Positions 56,630-64,000 of a DNA stretch of 64,000 bases are shown here, in pieces (within the stretch, counting starts at the first letter, position 1; the number at the start of each line of letters is the position of its first letter). The notes under the pieces were generated by a model. That model saw only the letters and a program-made list of their open reading frames with translations. It was not told the DNA's origin and searched no databases. Origin of the DNA: Acinetobacter wuhouensis (GTDB taxonomy: Bacteria > Pseudomonadota > Gammaproteobacteria > Pseudomonadales > Moraxellaceae); NCBI RefSeq assembly GCF_001696605.3, contig NZ_CP031716.1, positions 558,001 to 622,000 of the forward strand. Direction: 5' to 3'. The translations under genes and the position numbers were made by a program.

Positions 56630-59016
56630 TTCAAACTTCCTAAATCAATAAATCCTGAGATTTGTGTCAAGGTGGGTAATCTAACTTGGCAAATTTTTTG
56701 CTGATGTTCGATATAAATCGTTGCAGATTTAGGATTCTCTAAATAGACCATACCATCTCTTGCTACAATCGTTGTTTCAATATCATCGTCAGTCGGTAAG
56801 CGATCTTGATTCCAAACACGACTTCCTAGGCTGAGAACTTTTTGCTCTTGATCCACAGCATTGAGCTGTATTGACTGCATTTTATACACAGGAAATTCAA
56901 CAAAAACACCGCTTTGACTATAAGGTACGGTATCTATTCGTGTTGTTTCAATTTTATAATCGATCGGAAGTGCAAGTGTATCAATAGATAAATTATTATG
57001 TTGATATGCATTCAGGTCATTAATGAGCAATACTCCTTTTTTATTGGTTTTGCCCATTTGTCTATTTTCAAGTTGTACGGGAATATTGGGTACGCCTTGT
57101 GTAGAAACAATCGCAAAAGAACCAAAAGATTGACGTTTAGCAAATAAATTATTTTCCATAAATAATAAGCTACCACGTCCTGAGAGCATTGAACTCGTAT
57201 AGTTCTGCTGATTCATTTGATCATGTTGCAAACCAAATTCCCATTCACCAAAACGGTTATTTCTTTGCACTGTACCCTGAACAGTATAATCATTTGAATC
57301 TTTAATATTGGTATAGGCTTGCCAACCCCAATCCGCTTGATTTTGCGAGGCGGTACGACGTGCACTGGCAGAATATTGTTGACCATTCTCATTGTTCTGA
57401 GCATTGACAGTTGCTTGAGTTTGGCGATCAAAAGGAATATTGAGAGACAAGTAAAACGTGTTATTTTTATTGTTTAAGTCACGGGTCATACTCATGCTTA
57501 AGTATTTTTTTGAGGGGAAAATATAAGACCAGTTCAACATCAAAAACTTATTTTCAAATTGATTATAGTCTTGTTGTGCATAACTGGCACCAAATTGTCC
57601 ATATTCAGTGTTTAACCCTAAAAAGGCACGATTGGACTCACGGGTATGGTTATAGCCTAGCGTGCTGGCAATATCATTATAATTTTCAGAAACTTGTTGA
57701 TGGTCTAATGAAATATTGAAAAGATTATTACTCCACTGATAGCCTAAACTGTACAAATAACCGTTTTCTTGATTGAGATGACTATAGCTATAAGCGCCAT
57801 TTAACAAGCCCCATGTTTGAGGTAAGCGATGAACAAAGCCGATGCCAGTCAATTGTAAATCTTGGGAAAACTCAGCATGGCTTTCAAGCGTTGTGTCTTG
57901 AGTGAGACCATAGCGATATGAACCATTAAAGAGTGGTTGATCATCATAGCTCCATGATTTCACTGCATAATCAAGTTTACTCATCCCCAGATTAATTTCC
58001 CAATCTGAAAATCCTTTTTGCAGCAGGTTACTTGTTCCAAACAGTGAAAAATTAACGACACGCTGTAAGCCATTAAGATCGGTAATGACCAATTGCGCTG
58101 TTCCTGCACCTGAAATGGTGGGAATGGTTTGAATATCAAAATTTCCAGGCAGAACCTGTGTGGTACTTTGTTGTATGCCATTGATTAATAAATCAACAGA
58201 TGAGGGAAGCAACACTGAGCCTTTGAAGGACTCTAAAGGTGAGGTGCTTTGATAGGGTTGTAAGCTATAATTTTTTGCAATTTTTAAGCCTGAAATACGG
58301 GTCGAACGACTCCAGTTCAAGGCTTTTGACTGACTGTCACCGGTGATGAGCGAGATGGCTTTATTCTGAAAATCTTTTTGCCAATAGGTATCTAAGATTC
58401 TACTATTAAATGCAGAGCCAGCATGCTCATGATCTGTATAAACATGGTTGGCAGAAATACTAAATACACCACCACTTTCACCGCCGAAAAAACGTAATTC
58501 ATTCCATAAGCTTTGAGTGAGTTGATCTTGATTGTACTGGCTGTGAACATCGTAATTCATTAGGATGCCAGGACGTATCTGCTGCTTATTGACGATAGCG
58601 GGTTCAACTGATTGTAGGCGTGTTACTTGCGCACTTTTTGTCAATAATTGCGCTGTTGCTGTTAAATGAATGCTTTGTGAGGCAGCATCATATTGATAAC
58701 TTAAACCTTTAATTTGTGTTAATGCAATAAAATCAGATTCATTATTTTGATCAGGTAGATCAACATTAAGCGCCAAGTCTTTTAGGGTCGCTTTACTGAT
58801 CAAAAGTTCATTATTACGTTGCGTAAAATGCCCCAAGATCGTTTTAGGTGATTGGTTTAAAATAGTATCTAGATATAGCTCTTGTTCAAAATCAGCTGTA
58901 TCGGTAGCTGTTTGAAGTATTTCTGAATTTGCAAAAACAACAGGGCAATAGCTGATTACAAGACAATAGCCAAGTGATTTAAACAGGGAGTTATAGACAG
59001 CACTTGTCTTTTTCAT
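56620..59016 (-). CDS. csuD: CsuD-like outer-membrane usher
   Basis: The usher is the outer-membrane channel that assembles and exports pilus subunits delivered by the chaperone. The 798-residue product has a signal peptide, an N-terminal chaperone-binding part, a large beta-barrel (with repeated Asn/Gln-rich strands), a plug-like block (GSVLLPSSVDLLINGIQQST) and two C-terminal domains with VFVEFPVYKMQSIQLNAVD and CQVRLPTLTQISGFIDLG. It begins 8 bp after csuC, so the two are co-translated. Confidence 0.93.
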   Translation of the reverse strand: MKKTSAVYNSLFKSLGYCLVISYCPVVFANSEILQTATDTADFEQELYLDTILNQSPKTILGHFTQRNNELLISKATLKDLALNVDLPDQNNESDFIALTQIKGLSYQYDAASQSIHLTATAQLLTKSAQVTRLQSVEPAIVNKQQIRPGILMNYDVHSQYNQDQLTQSLWNELRFFGGESGGVFSISANHVYTDHEHAGSAFNSRILDTYWQKDFQNKAISLITGDSQSKALNWSRSTRISGLKIAKNYSLQPYQSTSPLESFKGSVLLPSSVDLLINGIQQSTTQVLPGNFDIQTIPTISGAGTAQLVITDLNGLQRVVNFSLFGTSNLLQKGFSDWEINLGMSKLDYAVKSWSYDDQPLFNGSYRYGLTQDTTLESHAEFSQDLQLTGIGFVHRLPQTWGLLNGAYSYSHLNQENGYLYSLGYQWSNNLFNISLDHQQVSENYNDIASTLGYNHTRESNRAFLGLNTEYGQFGASYAQQDYNQFENKFLMLNWSYIFPSKKYLSMSMTRDLNNKNNTFYLSLNIPFDRQTQATVNAQNNENGQQYSASARRTASQNQADWGWQAYTNIKDSNDYTVQGTVQRNNRFGEWEFGLQHDQMNQQNYTSSMLSGRGSLLFMENNLFAKRQSFGSFAIVSTQGVPNIPVQLENRQMGKTNKKGVLLINDLNAYQHNNLSIDTLALPIDYKIETTRIDTVPYSQSGVFVEFPVYKMQSIQLNAVDQEQKVLSLGSRVWNQDRLPTDDDIETTIVARDGMVYLENPKSATIYIEHQQKICQVRLPTLTQISGFIDLGSLKCL

Positions 59017-59024
59017 ACAAATAA

Positions 59025-59753
59025 CTATTTGATGATTAAGATTTGAGTTTGCGCATCCGTATTGATTCTTGCTTCAAATTTTCCGTTTGGAAGCATATTT
59101 TTTTGGGCAGGAATATCCCAAGCCATGGTTTTATGTGCTAAAGCATATCCAAGTAAACCATTGACCAACGGTATTTTTTCACCATTTGGATTGATATAAC
59201 TGAGTTGACTGAGACGGATATGACTATTGGCATTATTTTCCGCAGTCAGTTTGTGGTTGTTATAACTAAATTGGATTTGAGTTAAAGGTGTGATGTTATT
59301 TTTTGCACTAATATCTTGCTTAGATTCAAAGAAGACTGGAACAGAGTATTGTAAAAGCAACTGTAGACCAGCTTGATCTTCAGTTTTTTTCGCACTCGGT
59401 AACTCGTCAATAATCAAACGATAGCTCTGTTCTTGGCGGGGATCAAGTTGGGACGTTTTGATCACACGAATCAGTTGTCGTCCACCTGCTGGAATTTCAG
59501 TGACTGCGGGACTTGCAACAACTTGGCGTGTTGGATTTAACACATCTTTATTGTCATCTTGTGTCCATTCGAGCACACGAGTTTGCGCTCGAATAGCTTG
59601 TTCACTGGTATTGGTCAACCAAATTTCTTTTGCTGTTTCAGTCTGTTGAAACTTCAAAGAAATAGGAGATACTTGCAGGCTCGCAGCAGATACGACAGCC
59701 GAATAGAGCACCAATATATGGCTCAAAATCACAGTAAAAAATTTATTGAACAT
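59025..59753 (-). CDS. csuC: CsuC-like periplasmic pilus chaperone
   Basis: The chaperone binds subunits in the periplasm by donor-strand complementation. The 242-residue product has a signal peptide ending near SAASLQVSP. The first Ig-like domain contains RAQTRVLEWTQDD, QLIRVIKTSQLD and EQSYRLIIDELP, where the Arg/Lys anchors for the subunit's C-terminus would be. The second domain follows. AGGG lies 10 bases before the ATG. It follows the major-subunit gene after a 56-bp heptamer repeat tract and precedes csuD by 8 bp. Confidence 0.93.
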   Translation of the reverse strand: MFNKFFTVILSHILVLYSAVVSAASLQVSPISLKFQQTETAKEIWLTNTSEQAIRAQTRVLEWTQDDNKDVLNPTRQVVASPAVTEIPAGGRQLIRVIKTSQLDPRQEQSYRLIIDELPSAKKTEDQAGLQLLLQYSVPVFFESKQDISAKNNITPLTQIQFSYNNHKLTAENNANSHIRLSQLSYINPNGEKIPLVNGLLGYALAHKTMAWDIPAQKNMLPNGKFEARINTDAQTQILIIK

Positions 59754-59780
59754 AAATTGATACCCTATTCATGATTAAAC

Positions 59781-59836
59781 AATCAGTAATCAGTAATCAG
59801 TAATCAGTAATCAGTAATCAGTAATCAGTAATCAGT
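59781..59836. repeat. Eight perfect copies of heptamer AATCAGT
   Basis: Eight tandem, exact 7-bp units span 56 bp between csuA/B and csuC, in plus-strand terms AATCAGT and on the coding strand ACTGATT. The tract starts inside the last codon of csuA/B: the final Tyr codon and the stop TACTGA are part of the first unit. Each unit carries a TGA, so three units place stops in all frames. Copy number changes would alter the csuA/B-csuC spacing without changing either protein. Confidence 0.97.
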
Positions 59837-60299
59837 AAGTGACAGTTGCAGTTACTATATCTGAGTACTCACCCGCTTTTACGTTAGTCGTACTAGATAG
59901 TTTAGCGTATACCTCTAATTGTTGAGGCTTACCATTACCTTCTTGATAATTTAAGTTTTGCTCATCCCACGCTTGATCATAACCTGGATTTTTGAATAGG
60001 TTATAAGCGATCGTACTGTTTGCATCTGAGGCATTTGTCATTTTACCTGAGCCAGCTAAAGCCACTTGATATGGCGTGCCTACTGTACATAATACGCTTA
60101 GATTACCTTGAGCAGTTTTAGCTTCATTTGTTGAACGGTCAATATCTGCAAAATTTACGTTATTAGCACTCTTAATTTCGCATGATTCATTGACTTTAAT
60201 CATGACATTGAATTGGCTTGTTAGAGGTGATGTAGCATGTGTAGGGAGAGATGCTAAAACAGAAGCCATCATAAGAGTAGATAAAATAACTTTACGCAT
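59832..60299 (-). CDS. CsuA/B-like major pilin subunit
   Basis: This is the likely shaft subunit of a Csu-type archaic pilus. The 155-residue product starts MRKVILSTLMMASVLASLPT at ATG 60299, with AGGAG 8 bases upstream. The longer frame to 60365 lacks a ribosome site and runs through the promoter. The mature SCPU domain has KVNESCEIKSANN, VLCTVGTPYQVALAGSGKM and the C-terminal strand EYSDIVTATVTY. It heads the csu operon. Compared with the known order csuA/B-A-B-C-D-E, csuA and csuB are missing between this gene and csuC. Confidence 0.92.
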   Translation of the reverse strand: MRKVILSTLMMASVLASLPTHATSPLTSQFNVMIKVNESCEIKSANNVNFADIDRSTNEAKTAQGNLSVLCTVGTPYQVALAGSGKMTNASDANSTIAYNLFKNPGYDQAWDEQNLNYQEGNGKPQQLEVYAKLSSTTNVKAGEYSDIVTATVTY

Positions 60300-61139
60300 A
60301 ATAAGACTCCTGCGCGAATAGATACTATAGATTAGGTTGGCGATTATAGGCTTTTTTTTAATCATGTAAATAACTGGTTCTTATATTTATAAAAAGATTT
60401 GTTATTTTAAAATAATATACAGAGGTATTTAAAAATGATGAATTGTTTAAGTGCTTAATTTAATGAAAATAACTTTTTATTTATCATGATTTGATATTTT
60501 AATTGAAAATTCTTATGGTGAATTAAGTTTTTTTTGATTAAGACTCAGTGAAAATTTTTGTCCATAATGGCAAAAAAGTGTCATTTTATTACGGTTATTA
60601 CCTAATTAAGCTATAGTTGTTCAATACTTATGAGGGATTAATGATAAGTATTAATATTTGTATTTCATGTTGAAAAAATGCTGGGATAACTTGAACTATA
60701 GTCTTATTGTTTAACTTAAATAAATAGAGTAAATATTCTAAAAAATGATATTTTTGTGATTATTTTATGTAACTGAGTTATTTTATTTAAGTTTTAATTT
60801 ATATGTTTTTATATTTGGGTTTTTAGGTTGTTAATATGTTCTTTTATAATTATTGCGCTTATTAAGTCGGTTATAATGGTGTGAAAATTAATTTTATGAA
60901 ATAAGCTTAATAAATATAATGATTTGCTTTGACCATTTTGCTTTGTATAAGTTTAAAAAAAACAATATCCATCAAAATGATTCGGTATTTTCCAAAGCGT
61001 TACGTTTTATATCAGCGTCGATTCAGAAATGGAAACTGGCTAAAAGGGCTAAATAGTATGTTAAAGGTGTGATAAAGAGCATATTTAAATTGCTTGAGAA
61101 ATACGCATTTATTCAATAAGATAAATTTTTAAAAACAAT
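60300..61139. other. Large AT-rich intergenic gap upstream of csu
   Basis: No convincing gene is seen over 840 bp. The csu promoter lies at the left end. One possible 32-residue basic ORF (ATG 60977, stop 61075; begins MIRYFPKRYVLYQRRFRNGN) has no ribosome site and is left unassigned. AT content is visibly higher than in the flanks, as is common for regions bound by nucleoid proteins. Confidence 0.55.
60343..60370 (-). promoter_or_regulatory. csu operon promoter
   Basis: On the minus strand TTTACA (60365-60370) is followed after 16 bases by a perfect TATAAT (60343-60348), 44 bases before the csuA/B ATG. Nothing in the window shows which regulator acts here. Confidence 0.75.
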
Positions 61140-61799
61140 ATGTTGGGGGATGGCGTGCTTGTTTTAGAAGAAGTATATAAAAGTAAAAAGATCGAAAATT
61201 CAGAACAGTTTAATTTACGGATTCATCGTGGTTTGAGTTGGTTAAAAAAAGCGATTCAACTGGATGATGATCTGGATTTACAATTCATAAGTTTATGGGT
61301 CGGATTTAATGCTGTTTACGCACAAGATATGGCTTTTACTCAAGATCGACAGTCATTTAGACAATTTTTACATAAAGTCTGCCAGTTGGATCAAGGGCGG
61401 AAAATATATAATCTCATTTGGGAGAAATTTAGTTCATCGATCCGATTGTTAATCGAAAATCCGTATGTTTTTCAATCATTTTGGGATTTTCAAAACCAAA
61501 AAATCAGTCAGAAAGCTTGGAAAGAAGATTTTGATATAGAAAAAAAACGCGTGCATCAAGCCTTACAGAGTAAAGACACTGTGGACTTACTTTTCGTTAT
61601 CTTTAATCGGTTGTACACGCTAAGAAACCAACTGATGCATGGCGGAGCAACTTATAAAAGCTCACTCAATCGAAAGCAATTACAAGATGCTTGTCATATT
61701 TTAGTGGCATTGTTGCCTGCTTTTATTCACATTCTTTTAGAACACTCGAAAGACTTAGATTTAGGGAAACCATTTTATCCTGTGGTACAAGTCTCTTGA
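61140..61799 (+). CDS. HEPN-like domain protein
   Basis: This 219-residue protein looks like a member of the HEPN superfamily by its C-terminal helix LYTLRNQLMHGG, which gives the RNxxxH motif at Arg162-His167. That motif forms the RNase active site in many HEPN toxins and RNA-processing proteins; in others it is structural. The start is ATG 61140, or GTG 61155 with GGGGGA upstream as an alternative. No antitoxin (MNT-type nucleotidyltransferase) gene is next to it; the gene on its right is a transporter on the opposite strand. Function unknown. Confidence 0.68.
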   Translation: MLGDGVLVLEEVYKSKKIENSEQFNLRIHRGLSWLKKAIQLDDDLDLQFISLWVGFNAVYAQDMAFTQDRQSFRQFLHKVCQLDQGRKIYNLIWEKFSSSIRLLIENPYVFQSFWDFQNQKISQKAWKEDFDIEKKRVHQALQSKDTVDLLFVIFNRLYTLRNQLMHGGATYKSSLNRKQLQDACHILVALLPAFIHILLEHSKDLDLGKPFYPVVQVS

Positions 61800-61843
61800 G
61801 TGTTGATAAAAATGCTTTAATTTAAGTGATGCCTTGTAGTTGG

Positions 61844-63043
61844 TTAAATAGTTTGAATGTGATTGCTAGATTTGACATAGAGATGGTCTAGCAGTGCAAA
61901 CAAAGCGGCACCACATACTAACAGCAATCCAACAACAGTGGTCATACTCCAACCACCGTGGTGCCATGCATAAACACCTAAAGCTGAACCACATGCGCCC
62001 CCTGTAAAGTATGCTGTCATGTAAATTGAATTAATCCGTGATTTGGCATCTGGGCGTAAACGGAAAATGATGTTCTGATTACTGCTATGAATGGTGGCAA
62101 GTCCTAAATTAATCAGCCCATAACCCAATATATAACTGATGAGATATGTCCCACCGAGGTATAGTAATCCCCAGCTGAGTAACATGATTGAAACACCAAT
62201 CCAAGTCAGAATCGCTGTATGCCCGCGATCTGCAATTTTACCGATTTGAGCTGTAGATAAGGCACCAAATACACCAATAAGGGTCACGACACCGACCAGA
62301 ACATCAGGTAATTTAAATGGTTCTGAAGTGAGTAGAACCGCAATAGTTGAAAATAGAATACTCATTGCGGCAAATGCAAAACCACCGATTACAGCACGAT
62401 AAACAAGGCGACGTTCTTCCTTGAGTAAAACCGCCATGGATTGAAAAATTTTGCCATAACTCATTTTAAAAGTAGGTACATGTGGTAAACGACTTTTGAG
62501 TAAAAATGCGAGGAGTAGCATCAATCCTGCACTGACAAAGTAAATAAGTTTCCAGTTAAATAAGTTAGAGAGTAATCCAGCAAGACTGGTTGAAAGTAGT
62601 AAGCCAACCAATAGCCCACTCATTAAAAAGCCGACCACTTCCCCAGTTTTTTCAGGTTTTACTGCCATAGTTGCTAGGGGAATCAAGACTTGAGCTGCAA
62701 CTGAGAACAACCCTGTAATAATCGTTCCGATCCATAACATTGGTAAATTTACCGCAAAAGCACAAAGCAATAAGCCAATCGCAGTGCAGAACATCAGCCA
62801 AGGAATGAATTTGATTTTATTGACAATATCACCCATCGGAACAATAAATAATAAACCGACTGCATAGGAAACTTGGGCAAATGTCACAGTGAGAGCCACT
62901 TGTGACTCAGGCATATTGAAGTATTGCTGAATGGAATGAATCAAGGGTTGGCAGTAATAGTTCGCTCCTGCGCATAAACCGCAGGCAATCGCCATTAGCC
63001 AAAGTAAAGCTTTGTTTTGGCTAATATCGAGTTGGGCATTCAT
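61844..63043 (-). CDS. Major facilitator superfamily transporter
   Basis: This is a predicted inner-membrane transporter of 399 residues and twelve membrane segments. It resembles the YnfM/AraJ-type drug or sugar efflux branch. Motif-like blocks include GLLFIVPMGDIVNKIKFIPW in the 2-3 loop and GALSTAQIGKIADRGHTAIL in the second half. It lies 37 bp after a RidA-like gene on the same strand, and the SoxR-type promoter upstream of that gene probably drives both. This suggests export of redox-cycling compounds; the substrate is inferred. Confidence 0.85.
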   Translation of the reverse strand: MNAQLDISQNKALLWLMAIACGLCAGANYYCQPLIHSIQQYFNMPESQVALTVTFAQVSYAVGLLFIVPMGDIVNKIKFIPWLMFCTAIGLLLCAFAVNLPMLWIGTIITGLFSVAAQVLIPLATMAVKPEKTGEVVGFLMSGLLVGLLLSTSLAGLLSNLFNWKLIYFVSAGLMLLLAFLLKSRLPHVPTFKMSYGKIFQSMAVLLKEERRLVYRAVIGGFAFAAMSILFSTIAVLLTSEPFKLPDVLVGVVTLIGVFGALSTAQIGKIADRGHTAILTWIGVSIMLLSWGLLYLGGTYLISYILGYGLINLGLATIHSSNQNIIFRLRPDAKSRINSIYMTAYFTGGACGSALGVYAWHHGGWSMTTVVGLLLVCGAALFALLDHLYVKSSNHIQTI

Positions 63044-63080
63044 AAAAACTTCCTAGATTGCAGTATGGTTTGAGGGGGGA

Positions 63081-63527
63081 TTAAAGACAATAAGCAGTTG
63101 CTTCAATTTCGATCTGCATACTTTGTAAAGCAAGACACGGTACAGGAATAAGCGTGCAAGCAGGAAAGGCTTGATCTTTCCATAACTTTTGCATTTCTTG
63201 GATTAAAAATTGATGCTTTTTGGGGCTATGATCAACCACCAATATTCTTAAAACAGCAATATCGAATAATGATGCACCTACAGCATCGAGAGCATGTTGC
63301 ACATTGAGAAAAGCTTGATGTACTTGCTGCGCAAAATCATTTGCTAGTTGACCGTGTTGGTTTTCACCACCTTGACCAGAAATATGCAAGATTCGTAGAT
63401 AATGGCGTATTTCAGCCACATGACTATACGCAAATGCAGATGGATTATAAAGTGTATTTGGATTAACCATTTTGAATGGTTTGATACCTGAAGGCTGGTT
63501 TGGTAATGATGATTGCTTTGTATTCAC
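63081..63527 (-). CDS. RidA-family (YjgF/UK114-like) protein
   Basis: RidA-type proteins deaminate reactive enamine/imine intermediates or serve other small-molecule roles. The 148-residue product has an N-terminal extension of about 20 residues, then NPNTLYNPSAFAYSH, RILHISGQGG and the terminal QIEIEATAYCL. The Arg needed for imine deaminase activity in RidA (in PAR..) is Cys here (FPACTLIPV), so it may lack that activity. The start is GTG 63527 with GAG upstream; M20 would be an alternative. It leads the ridA-MFS operon under a SoxR-type promoter. Confidence 0.82.
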   Translation of the reverse strand: MNTKQSSLPNQPSGIKPFKMVNPNTLYNPSAFAYSHVAEIRHYLRILHISGQGGENQHGQLANDFAQQVHQAFLNVQHALDAVGASLFDIAVLRILVVDHSPKKHQFLIQEMQKLWKDQAFPACTLIPVPCLALQSMQIEIEATAYCL

Positions 63528-63561
63528 ACGGATACTCTTTAGACGAATTTAATATTTTGCT

Positions 63562-63592
63562 AGTATCAAAGCTCAGGTTAACTTGAGGTCAA
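63562..63592 (-). promoter_or_regulatory. SoxR-controlled promoter with 19-bp spacer
   Basis: The palindrome at 63571-63588 (CTCAGGTTAACTTGAGG) matches the SoxR site CCTCAAGTTAACTTGAGG at 16 of 18 positions. On the minus strand TTGACC (63587-63592) and GATACT (63562-63567) are spaced by exactly 19 bp with the palindrome between them. This is the geometry of the E. coli soxS promoter. It points at the ridA-MFS pair. Confidence 0.9.
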
Positions 63593-63677
63593 GTCAAAAT
63601 TGAAAAAATCTGACATTGAAAATGAAACTCTCTCAACAGGCTCCATGCCAGTACAGACAGTAGTGCAAAAGGATGTG

Positions 63678-64000
63678 ATGGGTTTTGAGCATTCATCTGA
63701 AGAACAGCAAGTAGGACAATGGTTAACCATTGGGGAATTCGCTCAACGCAGTGCAGTCAGTGTTTCGGCAATCAGATTTTATGAAGAAAAAGATTTGATT
63801 TGGAGTACGCGTACGCAGGGGAATCAGCGACGCTATCCGCGGGCGATGTTGAGGCGCGTTGCGATTGTTAAAATCGCACAGCAGGTCGGGATTAGCTTAC
63901 AACAAGTTCATGATGCATTTGCTGTATTGCCAAGGCATAAAGTTGCGAGTAAATCGGATTGGCAAGCCATGTCACAGCATTGGCAAATGCAACTTGATCA
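63678..64000 (+). CDS. soxR: MerR-family redox regulator SoxR, cut by window edge
   Basis: SoxR senses superoxide-generating and redox-cycling drugs through a [2Fe-2S] cluster. The visible 107 residues hold the winged-helix domain: LTIGEFAQRSAVSVSAIRFY, TRTQGNQRRYPRAMLRRVAI, KIAQQVGISLQQV and FAVLPRH, all close to SoxR. The cluster cysteines lie beyond the edge. I use ATG 63678, with AAAAGG upstream and a lead length like the known family; ATG 63645 is an alternative. It is divergent from ridA across the SoxR site, so it may also control itself. Confidence 0.92.
   Translation, partial: MGFEHSSEEQQVGQWLTIGEFAQRSAVSVSAIRFYEEKDLIWSTRTQGNQRRYPRAMLRRVAIVKIAQQVGISLQQVHDAFAVLPRHKVASKSDWQAMSQHWQMQLD

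Noticed and set aside
60977..61075. 32-residue basic ORF in the csu upstream gap
   Set aside because: No ribosome site and no family pattern, so it is kept only as part of a finding and not called a gene.
1..64000. Search for tRNA, rRNA, transposase, integrase or CRISPR
   Set aside because: None of the usual signatures (TTCGA arm repeats, long GC-rich rRNA blocks, DDE motifs, regular spacer arrays) was seen by eye.

Overview
The window reads as a stretch of chromosome from an Acinetobacter-type gammaproteobacterium. The support is AT-rich DNA (my impression is about 40% GC), a Csu-type archaic pilus locus, a piuA-piuC siderophore receptor cluster, a metX-metW pair with a Sel1 protein, a tig-clpP-clpX block, and Acinetobacter-like protein sequences throughout. 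I do not claim a species. I saw no rRNA, tRNA, insertion sequence, phage or CRISPR array. Most genes are chromosomal housekeeping, with accessory or adaptive islets between them.

Layout. 1-3940 (minus): a PhoX-type phosphatase with a twin-arginine signal, cut by the left edge, lies just downstream of tatABC. 4114-10016: an AEC permease, rdgB, a zinc alcohol dehydrogenase, and a sel1-metW-metX operon. 10416-14194: leuA, an FMN-dependent 2-hydroxy-acid oxidase and piuC. 14311-21777: three TonB-dependent receptors, each preceded by a recognisable Fur box. 22045-25522 (plus): trigger factor, ClpP and ClpX. 25704-29238: a DUF2846-type lipoprotein, two tandem DUF2059 proteins and fumA. 29514-29665: a Pho box followed by a 29-residue membrane microprotein. 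29765-33139: small proteins including an orphan leucyl-aminopeptidase N-terminal-like domain. 33305-38454 (minus): pta, ackA and proA. 38757-54667: an alpha/beta-hydrolase-PilZ fusion, a methyltransferase, nagZ, prc, an MHYT-GGDEF-EAL protein, prfC, two RsiV-like lipoproteins, tatD, tcdA, a Sel1 protein and dusA. 54938-60299 (minus): a variant Csu pilus operon with a heptanucleotide tandem repeat after the major-subunit gene. 61140-64000: a HEPN-like protein, an MFS transporter with a RidA-like protein, and a divergent soxR cut by the right edge.

How the parts work together. TatABC can export the neighbouring PhoX, and a Pho box elsewhere in the window shows that phosphate control operates here. 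Iron uptake is concentrated in the piuC-receptor block under Fur. The SoxR site in the soxR-ridA gap sits in a 19-bp spacer promoter of the soxS type, so SoxR probably controls the ridA-MFS pair directly. AckA and Pta make acetyl phosphate and acetyl-CoA. ClpXP with trigger factor and Prc cover cytoplasmic and periplasmic protein quality control.

The observations most worth checking are the Pho-box microprotein, the SoxR-driven RidA-MFS pair, the reorganised csu locus with its repeat tract, the hydrolase-PilZ fusion, and the orphan M17 N-terminal protein with its small partner.
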